Of a DNA stretch of 43,998 nucleotides, positions 16,501-22,741 are shown piece after piece. The notes below the pieces were generated by a model. The model was not told the origin of the DNA, did not search any database, and saw nothing but the letters and a program-made list of their open reading frames with translations. The stretch comes from a virus: IMG/VR virus record IMGVR_UViG_3300046616_000300, positions 1 to 43,998 of that record; one strand, given 5' to 3'. Positions within the stretch are counted from its first letter, which is position 1; every line of letters starts with the position of its first letter. The translations under genes were made by a program, and so were the position numbers.

Positions 16501-17186
16501 AGCGCTGTGTTCGGGTAGCGCAGCTTGGCGTCGATGACTTCAGTGAAGCCGGCGATCTGCATGGTGTCGGCGATTTTGTTGTTGTTCTGGTTCAGGGTCA
16601 CTCGGGTGACACGAATCAGCCAGCCGCTGGTCGCCACCGGAAGGTCAACTCGGCGAGTGCGCTCGTAGGTACTGGTGGTCTTGCCGTCTACAGCCTCGCT
16701 CAGCACTTGCTGATATGCGCCGCCATCGGTGGCCAGCTCAACCTTGTACTCGATCCGATAGCCATTCACGTTGCCACTGGCATCGACCGATTGCAGGGCG
16801 GGCCAGGCGAAGCGCAGGCGCACGGCCGACAGCTCGGTATTGCTGATTGCTCGCACATAGGGCGTACCGCTGCGCAGCTCGATGCCGAGTGAGGTTTCGT
16901 TCTCGATCGACGGAATGCCTTGGATGTAGCCCTGCTCGACGGAGCCGCTGCGGTACTCCCACTTCACGTTCGGGAAGTTCATGTTGCCCTGGGGGTCTTG
17001 CAGGGGCGTGTTGTCGAGATAGATGTCCTTGGCGGTCGGAATGCCAGCGAACTCGCCCTCTCCCATGGCGATAAGGATCTTGGCCATGGCCACCGAGCGC
17101 AGGCTATCCGGCGCCTCGGTCGGGGTCTTTGGCTTATCCGATCCGCCCTTGGCTCCGAAGATTTCAACCTGCTGTGCTGCGCCCAT
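13584..17186 (-). CDS. J: tail tip (host specificity) protein J
   Basis: The protein has 1200 residues from the ATG at 17186 (GGAGG site). This is the central tip protein of lambda-like tails, which binds the receptor and starts DNA ejection. The N-terminal half carries the conserved J blocks (G-E-G-E-F-A-G, the T-Y-G-I-T-V-N-D-R-F-G-L-G region near 330). Fibronectin type III-like segments follow at about 660-860 (V-R-A-V-S-A, W-R-K-D-S-G-N-W). A long coiled coil at about 1000-1110 (E-A-K-I-G-D-N-E-A-S, Q-I-T-Q-L-S-T-T-V-D) and a C-terminal domain complete it. The length is close to that of lambda J (1132 residues). No frameshift is seen. Confidence 0.95.
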   Translation of the reverse strand: MGAAQQVEIFGAKGGSDKPKTPTEAPDSLRSVAMAKILIAMGEGEFAGIPTAKDIYLDNTPLQDPQGNMNFPNVKWEYRSGSVEQGYIQGIPSIENETSLGIELRSGTPYVRAISNTELSAVRLRFAWPALQSVDASGNVNGYRIEYKVELATDGGAYQQVLSEAVDGKTTSTYERTRRVDLPVATSGWLIRVTRVTLNQNNNKIADTMQIAGFTEVIDAKLRYPNTALLYIEFSAEQFRNIPAVTVDCRARKWQVPSNYDPDTRSYTGIWDGTFKQAWTDNPAWVTYGITVNDRFGLGRRIKSWQVDKWELYRIAQYCDQLVPDGKGGQEPRFICNLNLQGKADAWSLLRDISAIYRGMTYWAQGQLFSLSDMPRATDFDFAYTRANVIDGTFTYSSASERTRYSRALISYDNPANNYDTDVTSVTDPKLQRRYGDNPLEISAIGCSRESEAQRRGKWALLTNSKDRGISFKVGLDGRIPLPGYVIPVADELLAGRAIGGRITAVAGRTITLDRDTQAKVGDRLILNLPNGKCEGRTVQSVAGRAVTVTVAYSAVPERELVWALDADDLAVPLYRVTAVSRPEPGVFEISAVQYDPSKFAHIDTGARLEERPISVIPITVVPAPASVTLTSSSVVSQGIAVATMTITWPAVNGAVGYDVEWRKDSGNWIKLQRTGMTSVDVTGIYAGAYVARVRAVSAFDISSIWRNSILTNLKGKAGLPPAVSSLTATSLLFGIRLKWGFPAGAEDTQRTELWYGPANNLAAATKLADLAYPQSDYSMQSLLAGTSFFFWARLVDRIGNLGPFYPIVNGVLGQSSSNAGPILEMIKGQITETELGQDLLNEIEKIPGLQTQIDALDETYDPTKTYIKNAIVRSGQLLYQAKVPVPINTPPPNAVYWLDVGQSVETVNGLAQQVATNTTDILELDGEVTAQATAFEALRASFRDDNGEGELADALKGWTSTAAIATEEKVRASENEASARRQTTLEAKIGDNEASITTLEQVVVTNQQATAQQITQLSTTVDGQGSQLDSQGVQIGQQQTMIETNASIINDVNGKLAATWSVKMQYSTSTGQYIAAGIGLGIENTPAGLQSQFLVSADRFAIVNTIAGGAVSVPFAVQGGQVFMNSAFIADGTITNAKIGSYISSTNYIAGQQGWILNKDGTLEINGIVPGQGRLVINSLNVSVYDANNVLRVRLGYLG

Positions 17187-17200
17187 GCTTTCCTCCAGGC

Positions 17201-17225
17201 AATAAAAAACCGCCTCATGGGCGGT
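17201..17225 (-). terminator. terminator-like hairpin between I and J
   Basis: ACCGCC/GGCGGT stem (17209-17214, 17220-17225) with a 5-base loop and a T-run on the minus strand, directly before the J ribosome binding site. It is an in-operon terminator expected to be overridden by antitermination. Confidence 0.65.
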
Positions 17226-17245
17226 CGTGGTGTTTGGTGGTCTGG

Positions 17246-17854
17246 CTACATCTGGTCTTCGGCGTAAATGGCGGCGCTGATGATCGCGCCCCCCCAGCGG
17301 CGCTTGCCGATGCAAAGCGGGACCGGGTTGCCGGATGCCGTAGTGTTCTTGGCGCTGCCGAAGGCATAACCGGGGGTGTTCTCGGGGGCAGCGCTGGTCT
17401 TCAAGCCTTTGGCTTGCGGGCTGAGAAGCTGGATTACGCCGCCAGCAGTCAGTGCAATACCGCCACTGAGCAATGACCCACTAATAGCTAATGCAGCTGG
17501 CGTACTACCAGGCACGAAGAACGACGCGGCGACCATTGCCACACCGACGATGGTCTGCAGCGCACCGGCCCGTTTACTGCCAGTAATGACTGGCGCGATG
17601 CGAATTTCTCCAACCCCACAATACCCCAGCTCTCGCTCTTCCAAATTCTTGGAGCCGCGAAAGACCGCAAATTCAATGCCTCTGGACTTTGCATTGGAAA
17701 TGAAGCGCTCAAAGCCTTGGATCTGAACGCAAAGCGCCTTGATCGCCTCAGCAGGTGTTCTAACCGATAGCCGGAACTCCCGGCCAAACTGCCTGAGAGC
17801 CCCATAGAGCTTTACTGTTGTGAGTGGCTGATAATCGATCGCGACGATTGACAT
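17246..17854 (-). CDS. I: tail assembly protein I
   Basis: The protein has 202 residues. It begins with the ubiquitin-like beta-grasp segment of lambda I proteins (V-K-L-Y-G-A-L-R-Q-F-G-R-E-F-R-L, then P-A-E-A-I-K-A-L). Two hydrophobic glycine-rich stretches follow (G-A-L-Q-T-I-V-G-V-A-M-V-A-A, I-S-G-S-L-L-S-G-G-I-A-L-T-A-G-G) and the L-L-S-P-Q motif. It acts with K and J in building the tail tip and is not a known virion part. A GGGAG site precedes the ATG. In lambda, I follows K directly; here 3.7 kb of accessory genes separate them. Confidence 0.9.
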   Translation of the reverse strand: MSIVAIDYQPLTTVKLYGALRQFGREFRLSVRTPAEAIKALCVQIQGFERFISNAKSRGIEFAVFRGSKNLEERELGYCGVGEIRIAPVITGSKRAGALQTIVGVAMVAASFFVPGSTPAALAISGSLLSGGIALTAGGVIQLLSPQAKGLKTSAAPENTPGYAFGSAKNTTASGNPVPLCIGKRRWGGAIISAAIYAEDQM

Positions 17855-17870
17855 TATTTCTCCCGCCCAT

Positions 17871-17892
17871 AAAAAAACCGCCCGAGGGCGGC
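17871..17892 (-). terminator. terminator-like hairpin upstream of I
   Basis: CCGCC/GGCGG stem with a 4-base loop (17878-17891) and seven Ts on the minus strand, placed between the lipoprotein gene and the I ribosome binding site. Confidence 0.65.
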
Positions 17893-17910
17893 ATTGTTTT
17901 TACTCATTGT

Positions 17911-18258
17911 TCATATGCACTTTTTAACCGCGTCGGATACATCACCCCTGCCAGCCTGCATCCAGGCAATGCGCTGGAAGTGACGGACAGATGCGCCGGT
18001 GGCTGTCTTATCGATTTCAAGGAGCTCATCCGTTTGTCCGACGCCGGGATTGGACATAACCAATCGATAACCGCGCTCAGTCTCGGTCATTGTCGAGCCC
18101 GCGTTCGAGTCTTGCCACTTTGGAAAGACGCAAAGCGCATATTGCTTGGGAGACTTCTTTGTCGCGGAAGAGAAAACCGGACTTCCTGATTTCAAGTCAG
18201 AAGGCGTTGTACACCCAGTCAGCAACGCTACCGCCATCGCTCCTACGATCAATTTCAT
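17911..18258 (-). CDS. small lipoprotein, possible moron or superinfection factor
   Basis: The protein has 115 residues. The ATG at 18258 has AAGGAG 8 bases upstream; the GTG three codons earlier overlaps that site. The N-terminus is a lipoprotein signal (M-K-L-I-V-G-A-M-A-V-A-L-L-T-G-C), with the lipidated Cys about residue 16. The mature part has two further cysteines and no recognised domain. Surface lipoproteins in tail-gene regions of temperate phages sometimes block superinfection. That is only a possibility here. The gene is on the late strand, directly before I. Confidence 0.75.
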   Translation of the reverse strand: MKLIVGAMAVALLTGCTTPSDLKSGSPVFSSATKKSPKQYALCVFPKWQDSNAGSTMTETERGYRLVMSNPGVGQTDELLEIDKTATGASVRHFQRIAWMQAGRGDVSDAVKKCI

Positions 18259-18411
18259 GCGGGTCACTCCTTGTGGGAAAGCAGCACTCTAGCGCGGCCC
18301 TGTCCGGGCATCCAGTATGGAGGAAAGGTCAGTGGCGGGATTGGACCCAGGCATAGTAGCATTACGCCATACAACTTCTTAATCATTGCATTTCTCAAGG
18401 CATCTACAAAC

Positions 18412-19239
18412 ATGGATAGTTTTTCCATACCACCAACAATTTTCGTCGCATTCGGCGTGATCACTGCGGCCTTGCTGGCCGGCTTCTTCTCCTACCTGAA
18501 TCTAGTTAGCGCGAAGGAAAACAAGGTTTCAGAATTCCGTCTCGCTTGGATTGATGGGCTGCGTGAGGAGATCGCAACCTACACTGCCGCGGTCCGCGAG
18601 CTTGTGAGGGTTGATGGAAACAAGCTCTATGAACAGAACGATAAAGAGGAGAAAACGCTAGTCGAACTAAAACGTGAACGTCACCTTGAAACTCGCGATG
18701 CTTATGGAAAAGTGGTGGAGAGCCTTTCAAAAATCCAAATGAGGCTGAACCCGACGCACATCAAAGAGTTTCCGGACGGTGCAGAGGCCACGCTAATGGC
18801 TAACATCCTCAAAACGCGTCAGCTGTTTAACGATCGTCGATACTCTGAGGCCGGAAAGTTCAGCGATGACATTCGGGACAGTGCAACCCCGCTGCTTAAG
18901 GCGACTTGGGACCTAGTGAAGAATGGTGAGCCTGGTTATCAAAAAATCAGAAAAATCGCTGCTCGGACCATCGTTATTGGGATGGTCCTAGTTGGCGCCA
19001 TATTTGTTGGATTGTGCGCCACCGCATTCATACAAGTGGAATCTAAGCATCTCAGCATAGAAAGCCAGAGCACAAACTCCGTATTGACGCCCCCAAGCAG
19101 CCAAAAATCTGAAATTCATCAGAACGAAAACGGCAATGCCAACGCCTTGCTCGACAAAAGCTCAAACGGCGCAGCCAATCCAGCTACTAATGACAAGTCG
19201 CCGGCAAAAGAGACTCGAGGCAGCACTCCACAGAGTTAA
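18412..19239 (+). CDS. two-TM membrane protein of unknown function (275 aa)
   Basis: The protein has 275 residues from the ATG at 18412; upstream in-frame sequence is not protein-like. A first TM lies at about 9-31 (I-F-V-A-F-G-V-I-T-A-A-L-L-A-G-F-F). Then comes a charged, helical stretch of about 155 residues (W-I-D-G-L-R-E-E-I, E-K-T-L-V-E-L-K-R-E-R), a second TM at about 187-210, and a Ser/Asn/Pro-rich disordered tail. The large segment between the TMs is probably cytoplasmic. I do not recognise a named family. It is on the plus strand inside a late operon of the other strand and ends in a strong terminator, which marks it as an added (moron) gene. Exclusion or defence roles are possible but unproven. 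The ribosome binding site is weak (AAGG, 13 bases away). Confidence 0.75.
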   Translation: MDSFSIPPTIFVAFGVITAALLAGFFSYLNLVSAKENKVSEFRLAWIDGLREEIATYTAAVRELVRVDGNKLYEQNDKEEKTLVELKRERHLETRDAYGKVVESLSKIQMRLNPTHIKEFPDGAEATLMANILKTRQLFNDRRYSEAGKFSDDIRDSATPLLKATWDLVKNGEPGYQKIRKIAARTIVIGMVLVGAIFVGLCATAFIQVESKHLSIESQSTNSVLTPPSSQKSEIHQNENGNANALLDKSSNGAANPATNDKSPAKETRGSTPQS

Positions 19240-19246
19240 CGCTCAT

Positions 19247-19271
19247 AGCCCGTCCCGAACGGGCTTTTTAT
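19247..19271 (+). terminator. intrinsic terminator after the two-TM gene
   Basis: AGCCCGT/ACGGGCT stem (19247-19253, 19259-19265) with a 5-base loop, followed by TTTTTATTT on the plus strand. Confidence 0.85.
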
Positions 19272-19297
19272 TTCTCCCAATCTAGGTAGGAGCACCA

Positions 19298-19627
19298 ATG
19301 CATAAGGTTTTGCTGGCCGTCAGAATTGCCCAGAGAGGCGAGGTCCTTTGCTACCTCAGTCATGATCTTACCCTTCCCTTCGTACCATTCCCGGGCTTGC
19401 GATTTGAGCAAGGCATCAGCTGCCGCCTGTGGGAGACGCCGACAGGCAAGGAGCTTGATCCGGAGGTAGAGCGCGTCATCTACGACCTCGATGAAGAGCA
19501 GTTCGTATGCCTGTTCACCGTGGATTTGCCGTTGAGCGCGACATTCTGGCAGGCGGATGCCGAGTTCAAACCTGGCTACGTGAGCAGCCTGGAGCAGCAT
19601 TTTCGCCATATGCCCATCCCTATGTAA
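19298..19627 (+). CDS. hypothetical protein (109 aa)
   Basis: The protein has 109 residues with a good GTAGGAG ribosome binding site. It is soluble and beta-rich, with V-L-L-A-V-R-I-A-Q-R-G-E-V at the start, a central R-L-W-E-T-P-T-G-K and an acidic D-L-D-E-E-Q-F-V. I do not recognise the family. Only about 25 bases separate it from the preceding terminator, leaving little room for a separate promoter. It is probably read by leak-through from the two-TM gene. A second terminator follows directly. Confidence 0.7.
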   Translation: MHKVLLAVRIAQRGEVLCYLSHDLTLPFVPFPGLRFEQGISCRLWETPTGKELDPEVERVIYDLDEEQFVCLFTVDLPLSATFWQADAEFKPGYVSSLEQHFRHMPIPM

Positions 19628-19632
19628 CTACA

Positions 19633-19654
19633 AGCCCGGCCCGTCGGGCTTTTT
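19633..19654 (+). terminator. intrinsic terminator
   Basis: AGCCCG/CGGGCT stem (19633-19638, 19645-19650) with a 6-base loop, followed by TTTTTC on the plus strand. Confidence 0.75.
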
Positions 19655-19692
19655 CATGCCAGCAAAGACACCTCCTAACGGAAATAGCCCGG

Positions 19693-20016
19693 ATGACTGA
19701 CCCACTTGAGCCGCCCTTCTTGGGCCTAGATGCAGAGCTTTTCATGTTCATGCTTGAGCGCCATGCCGGCGATCCCGGTTTAGCGACGTCGGTAGCGGTG
19801 ATACAGGAGCGCCTTTCTTATCGCGCAAAACGCAATATCACCGTAGAGGAAATCGAAGGGATTGTTGAGAGTACGCAATACCGAAAGCGCAGCAAACAAG
19901 ATCCTGCCGTAGACGATACGCCTTACCTAACCACGCACGTCGCTGGCAACTTGAGCCATCTGCGCCTACTCGAAGGAGTGGCGGAAAATAGTAGTAGATG
20001 GGGCTGGAATGCGTAG
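19693..20016 (+). CDS. hypothetical protein (107 aa)
   Basis: The protein has 107 residues from the ATG at 19693 (weak GGAAA site). It starts M-T-D-P-L-E-P-P-F-L-G-L-D and continues with an L-F-M-F-M-L-E-R-H helix and I-T-V-E-E-I-E-G-I-V-E-S. It is soluble and predicted mostly helical. I do not recognise the family. It is the third plus-strand gene of the K-I cassette and converges on the YafO-like toxin gene, with a two-way terminator between them. Confidence 0.65.
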   Translation: MTDPLEPPFLGLDAELFMFMLERHAGDPGLATSVAVIQERLSYRAKRNITVEEIEGIVESTQYRKRSKQDPAVDDTPYLTTHVAGNLSHLRLLEGVAENSSRWGWNA

Positions 20017-20036
20017 TACAACCCAAGATAGCAAAA

Positions 20037-20059
20037 AGCCCAGCTGGTGGGCTGGGTTT
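20037..20059. terminator. two-way terminator between convergent accessory genes
   Basis: CCCAGC/GCTGGG stem (20039-20044, 20051-20056) with A-run on the left and TTT on the right, so it can work on both strands. It separates the plus-strand gene ending at 20016 from the minus-strand toxin gene ending at 20066. Confidence 0.65.
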
Positions 20060-20065
20060 CAAGTG

Positions 20066-20506
20066 TCAGTACTTGTCGCGAAACCGGCTAGCAACGCGGA
20101 CTAAGTAATTCATGATCTCGCGCTCACGCGCCTTGCCGTGCGCATTAGGGTGAAGGAAGGCGATTAGAGAATAGCGATCTTCCTCGTACAGCCCCTGCGT
20201 ATAGACCAGGGCTGCATCCTGATGAGGCGAATTCATAGGGCAGGTTCTGTCATGCTGCGGGCGCTTATCAGGGAAAATCGTGGGCGGTATAGCTATATGA
20301 ATGTGCATTAGGCCGGCATCAATAGCCGCCTCTGGTTTCACATAAGCAGCCTCACGCCCGAAATACTGGGGGATACACAAACGATTGCTGGAAATGTACC
20401 GGGTGAAGTCGCCAATCAGGGCGTTCAGCAGTCCTGGGTAGTCTGTCAAAACGTCACGAAAAAGGGCTTCATAGGTCTCAGGGTTAAACTCGACGACTAC
20501 TGACAT
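20066..20506 (-). CDS. YafO-family toxin (ribosome-dependent mRNA interferase)
   Basis: The protein has 146 residues; E. coli YafO has 132. From residue 33 on the pattern follows YafO closely: D-F-x-x-Y, F-G-R-E-A, M-H-I-H-I-A, D-A-A-L-V-Y-T-Q-G-L-Y-E-E-D, L-I-A-F-L-H-P-N-A-H-G-K-A-R, and a terminal A-S-R-F-R-D-K-Y. YafO associates with the ribosome and cleaves mRNA near the start region. The gene lies 3 bases after an exported-protein gene on the same strand, with which it must be co-transcribed. No gene resembling the YafN antitoxin is adjacent. The family assignment is from memory of the YafO sequence; activity is inference. Confidence 0.85.
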   Translation of the reverse strand: MSVVVEFNPETYEALFRDVLTDYPGLLNALIGDFTRYISSNRLCIPQYFGREAAYVKPEAAIDAGLMHIHIAIPPTIFPDKRPQHDRTCPMNSPHQDAALVYTQGLYEEDRYSLIAFLHPNAHGKAREREIMNYLVRVASRFRDKY

Positions 20507-20509
20507 CCA

Positions 20510-21055
20510 CTAGCTCACAAGGCGGTGGAGGCGATCTGTAGCCATATCAGCCAAGGCCTTAAGTCCGCTGGTATCGATATCACTCTCGAAGATCTGCGGG
20601 TCATTCAGGCGCTGATTGATCAATATCTCGTTGCGCACAGCCAAAGACCGAGCCTTGGCTAGCTGCCGGCGAAGCGATTGATATTCTTCGCCGATGACGG
20701 GAAGTGCAGCAAGGGGGGCATCATTCCTATTCGCCTCCTCTAGAGCCCGAAGACTCTGCACGACTTCAGCATAAGGGTGTTCGCTCAACACGTATTTCGG
20801 TATGACGGTGTCGGCCGAGAGTATGTGGCAGCTCTCTTCTAAAGTCTTGTGCATTAGTCGAAGGGCTGCGATAGCGGTTTTGATGCTTTGCCGCAGCTTG
20901 GCCTTTTGCTCAAACTCATGTTTTGAGCTAACGCCTGGCTTGATGATCTCGACCACTTGAGGCGCAGCGGCAGCAATTTGAGCGCACGAGGTCGAAACAC
21001 TCAGCGCTAAGCTGAGTATCGCCACCTTCGAAAATGGAACCTTTGCGCGGGACAT
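20510..21055 (-). CDS. exported protein of unknown function upstream of the YafO-like toxin
   Basis: The protein has 181 residues with a strong AGGAGG site. An N-terminal export signal (K-V-A-I-L-S-L-A-L-S-V-S-T-S-C-A-Q-I-A-A-A-A-P) could be cleaved after the Ala run. The Cys at about 24 lacks a standard lipobox (Ser at -3). The rest is helical and charged (H-E-F-E-Q-K-A-K-L-R-Q-S-I-K-T-A, E-Y-Q-S-L-R-R-Q-L-A-K-A-R) with no recognised domain. It is the first gene of a two-gene unit with the YafO-like toxin and has its own sigma70-like promoter. An exported protein in the place of the antitoxin is odd. It may be an unrelated lipoprotein-like moron, or the pair may work together. Confidence 0.75.
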   Translation of the reverse strand: MSRAKVPFSKVAILSLALSVSTSCAQIAAAAPQVVEIIKPGVSSKHEFEQKAKLRQSIKTAIAALRLMHKTLEESCHILSADTVIPKYVLSEHPYAEVVQSLRALEEANRNDAPLAALPVIGEEYQSLRRQLAKARSLAVRNEILINQRLNDPQIFESDIDTSGLKALADMATDRLHRLVS

Positions 21056-21102
21056 GCTGCCCTCCTAGGGCCGTGAATCAGGTATCTATCGTTACGGACT
21101 AA

Positions 21103-21131
21103 AGGATAGCGCCAGAGGCATTACAACTCAA
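21103..21131 (-). promoter_or_regulatory. sigma70-like promoter of the exported-protein/toxin pair
   Basis: On the minus strand TTGAGT (-35, 21131-21126), a 17-base spacer and TATCCT (-10, 21108-21103). The start codon is about 48 bases downstream of the -10. Confidence 0.55.
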
Positions 21132-21146
21132 TTCATCATTATGAGG

Positions 21147-21167
21147 AGCGGTCGCTTTTCGACCGCT
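21147..21167. repeat. perfect inverted repeat in the divergent intergenic region
   Basis: AGCGGTCG, a 5-base CTTTT loop and CGACCGCT. It lies 16 bases upstream of the -35 of the minus-strand promoter and 100 bases before the plus-strand gene at 21269. No T-run follows on either strand, so it looks more like an operator or an RNA hairpin than a terminator. Confidence 0.55.
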
Positions 21168-21268
21168 GACCTTGTAATACCCCCTAGACGTCAGCCGTCT
21201 GTACGAATCTCCAGTAACGCCCTGCTCCTGCTCCATAGTAGCTTTTAGCCATCCAGAGGAATGAATTG

Positions 21269-21550
21269 ATGACCCTATCAAATGTGCAAAGGGCGGACTT
21301 GCTCAGGCATGCCTTCAAAAGCACTCCAATGATTCCGAATGGCCTTTATCATTTTCGTTTGACCGTATTTGAGGTTTTGGAAGGCAGTTCAATCGACCCT
21401 GATGACTTCGCCAACCGTTTCGCCCCTCCCGGAAAACCTATGGGTAGTGGGCATTGGGAAATGCTTCCCATAGTGTGTGATTACATGGAATTAGCTAAAG
21501 AACCGGAGCTCCGCATCATTGAGATGCTGAAGCTAGTGAACGCAATTTAA
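21269..21550 (+). CDS. hypothetical protein (93 aa)
   Basis: The protein has 93 residues from the ATG at 21269, with AGAGGA 8 bases upstream; a TTG one codon earlier is less likely. It begins M-T-L-S-N-V-Q-R-A-D-L-L-R-H-A-F and holds a V-F-E-V-L-E-G segment and a C-terminal helix (R-I-I-E-M-L-K-L-V). It is soluble and I do not recognise the family. It is divergent from the exported-protein/toxin pair and is followed 80 bases later by another small gene. Confidence 0.7.
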   Translation: MTLSNVQRADLLRHAFKSTPMIPNGLYHFRLTVFEVLEGSSIDPDDFANRFAPPGKPMGSGHWEMLPIVCDYMELAKEPELRIIEMLKLVNAI

Positions 21551-21629
21551 AGGATACCCCAGTCCTTTTCCTGCAAGCCCAAGGACTGGAAAAGCGCCAA
21601 TTTCGGCGCGCTAACGACCTGGAGGTCAA

Positions 21630-21878
21630 ATGGAAAAGCTTTCACCATTCGAAAAGGGCGTCTTGATGTCGCTTGTTTCGATCGCAGCGACGATTCGAGC
21701 AACCCCGGGCTTTGACGGCGAAGCGCTTACGAAAGCTGCACAATACTTCACCGACAATCCCGCTCAGGGTTGCGACAGTGGAGACGCGAAAGAAGCTTAC
21801 GAATGGCCGCTGAACCTCTTGCAAACAGATTTGGCACAGCTTCAGCAGATGCTGCACGCGGATAAAACTCGTAACTGA
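21630..21878 (+). CDS. hypothetical protein (82 aa)
   Basis: The protein has 82 residues with a strong TGGAGG site. It starts M-E-K-L-S-P-F-E-K-G-V-L-M-S-L and is acidic and helical; I do not recognise it. It ends before a strong intrinsic terminator that closes the plus-strand part of the cassette. A minus-strand frame coupled to the K stop (21748-21975) overlaps its 3' half. I favour the plus-strand gene because of its ribosome binding site and terminator. Confidence 0.65.
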   Translation: MEKLSPFEKGVLMSLVSIAATIRATPGFDGEALTKAAQYFTDNPAQGCDSGDAKEAYEWPLNLLQTDLAQLQQMLHADKTRN

Positions 21879-21900
21879 GTTCAATTTCCCCGCTTTTCGA

Positions 21901-21937
21901 AAGCCGCCACGCGGGTACTCCGCTGGCGGTTTTTTTG
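21901..21937 (+). terminator. intrinsic terminator closing the K-I accessory cassette
   Basis: A composite hairpin: outer stem GCCGCCA/TGGCGGT (21903-21909, 21924-21930) and inner GCGG/CCGC, followed by seven Ts on the plus strand. Confidence 0.8.
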
Positions 21938-21974
21938 TGTGATTCAATCATCTGAAATACCTCGGCGGCCGTCA

Positions 21975-22739
21975 TTATGTGATTTGTACTGCATCCGTGT
22001 GCCTAAGAATCAGCCGTGCCCGATCCAGCCAAGGCCCACCGAACACGATGACTTCCGACGGCCTGCCGTACAGGTGGTGCAGCAGAAATGGTCCAGGGCC
22101 GAAGGTCGCCGCATCCTCGCCCGGTAGTGCCGGATTGGAGCCAAGAAAGATCCCGGCATGGTTCGGGTAAACGGTCCGCCCTACTTCCATCACGATCATG
22201 TCGCCGCGCTGCGGATGGTCGACACGGACAAAGCCGGCCGCCTCGTAACTCGCTTCGTAAAGGCTCACAGCGTCCGCACTTTCCCACCAGCCGTCCTCCC
22301 GCTTGAAGGCCTCAAACTCCAGCCCCAGTTCGCGCTTGTACCAGTCCGCGCAAACCTGCCAGCAGTCCCATGCGCCGTGCACAAAGGGGCGATTGAGCAG
22401 CGGCGTGTTACCGGCCGGGGTGATGCTGCGCAGATCGCCTTCCGGCCAGCTGAGGATGTGCCAGGGCAGCTCGGTAGCCTCGCACATGGCCAAGTCATGC
22501 GGTGATGGTCGGCTGGTGGCGTCAGGGTGCGAGTGAACGATACCGATCACCTCACCCAGGTCCTCCGCCGCGGCGTAGTCCTCCGGATCAATCCGGAACT
22601 CTTCGCTAGGCGTGGCCGCGATGTTTCGGCACGGGAAGTATTGCTGCTTTCGCCCAACCGCCAGCAGCAGGCCGCAGCACTCTTTCGGGTACTCAGCAGC
22701 CGCGTGCGCCTGGACCACCAACAGGATGTGCTTGCGCAT
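21975..22739 (-). CDS. K: tail assembly protein K (JAMM + NlpC/P60 peptidase)
   Basis: The protein has 254 residues from the ATG at 22739 (AAGGAG site). Two enzyme domains lie in order. An N-terminal Mov34/MPN/JAMM domain has the metal motif H-S-H-P at 69-72 and Asp82. A C-terminal NlpC/P60 cysteine peptidase has Cys126 (G-A-W-D-C-W), His194 (N-H-A-G-I-F) and His221/222. This two-domain layout is that of lambda K, which acts with I at tail-tip assembly and may process the cell wall. It ends TAATG, overlapping a possible start of a minus-strand frame. Confidence 0.92.
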   Translation of the reverse strand: MRKHILLVVQAHAAAEYPKECCGLLLAVGRKQQYFPCRNIAATPSEEFRIDPEDYAAAEDLGEVIGIVHSHPDATSRPSPHDLAMCEATELPWHILSWPEGDLRSITPAGNTPLLNRPFVHGAWDCWQVCADWYKRELGLEFEAFKREDGWWESADAVSLYEASYEAAGFVRVDHPQRGDMIVMEVGRTVYPNHAGIFLGSNPALPGEDAATFGPGPFLLHHLYGRPSEVIVFGGPWLDRARLILRHTDAVQIT

Positions 22740-22741
22740 GG

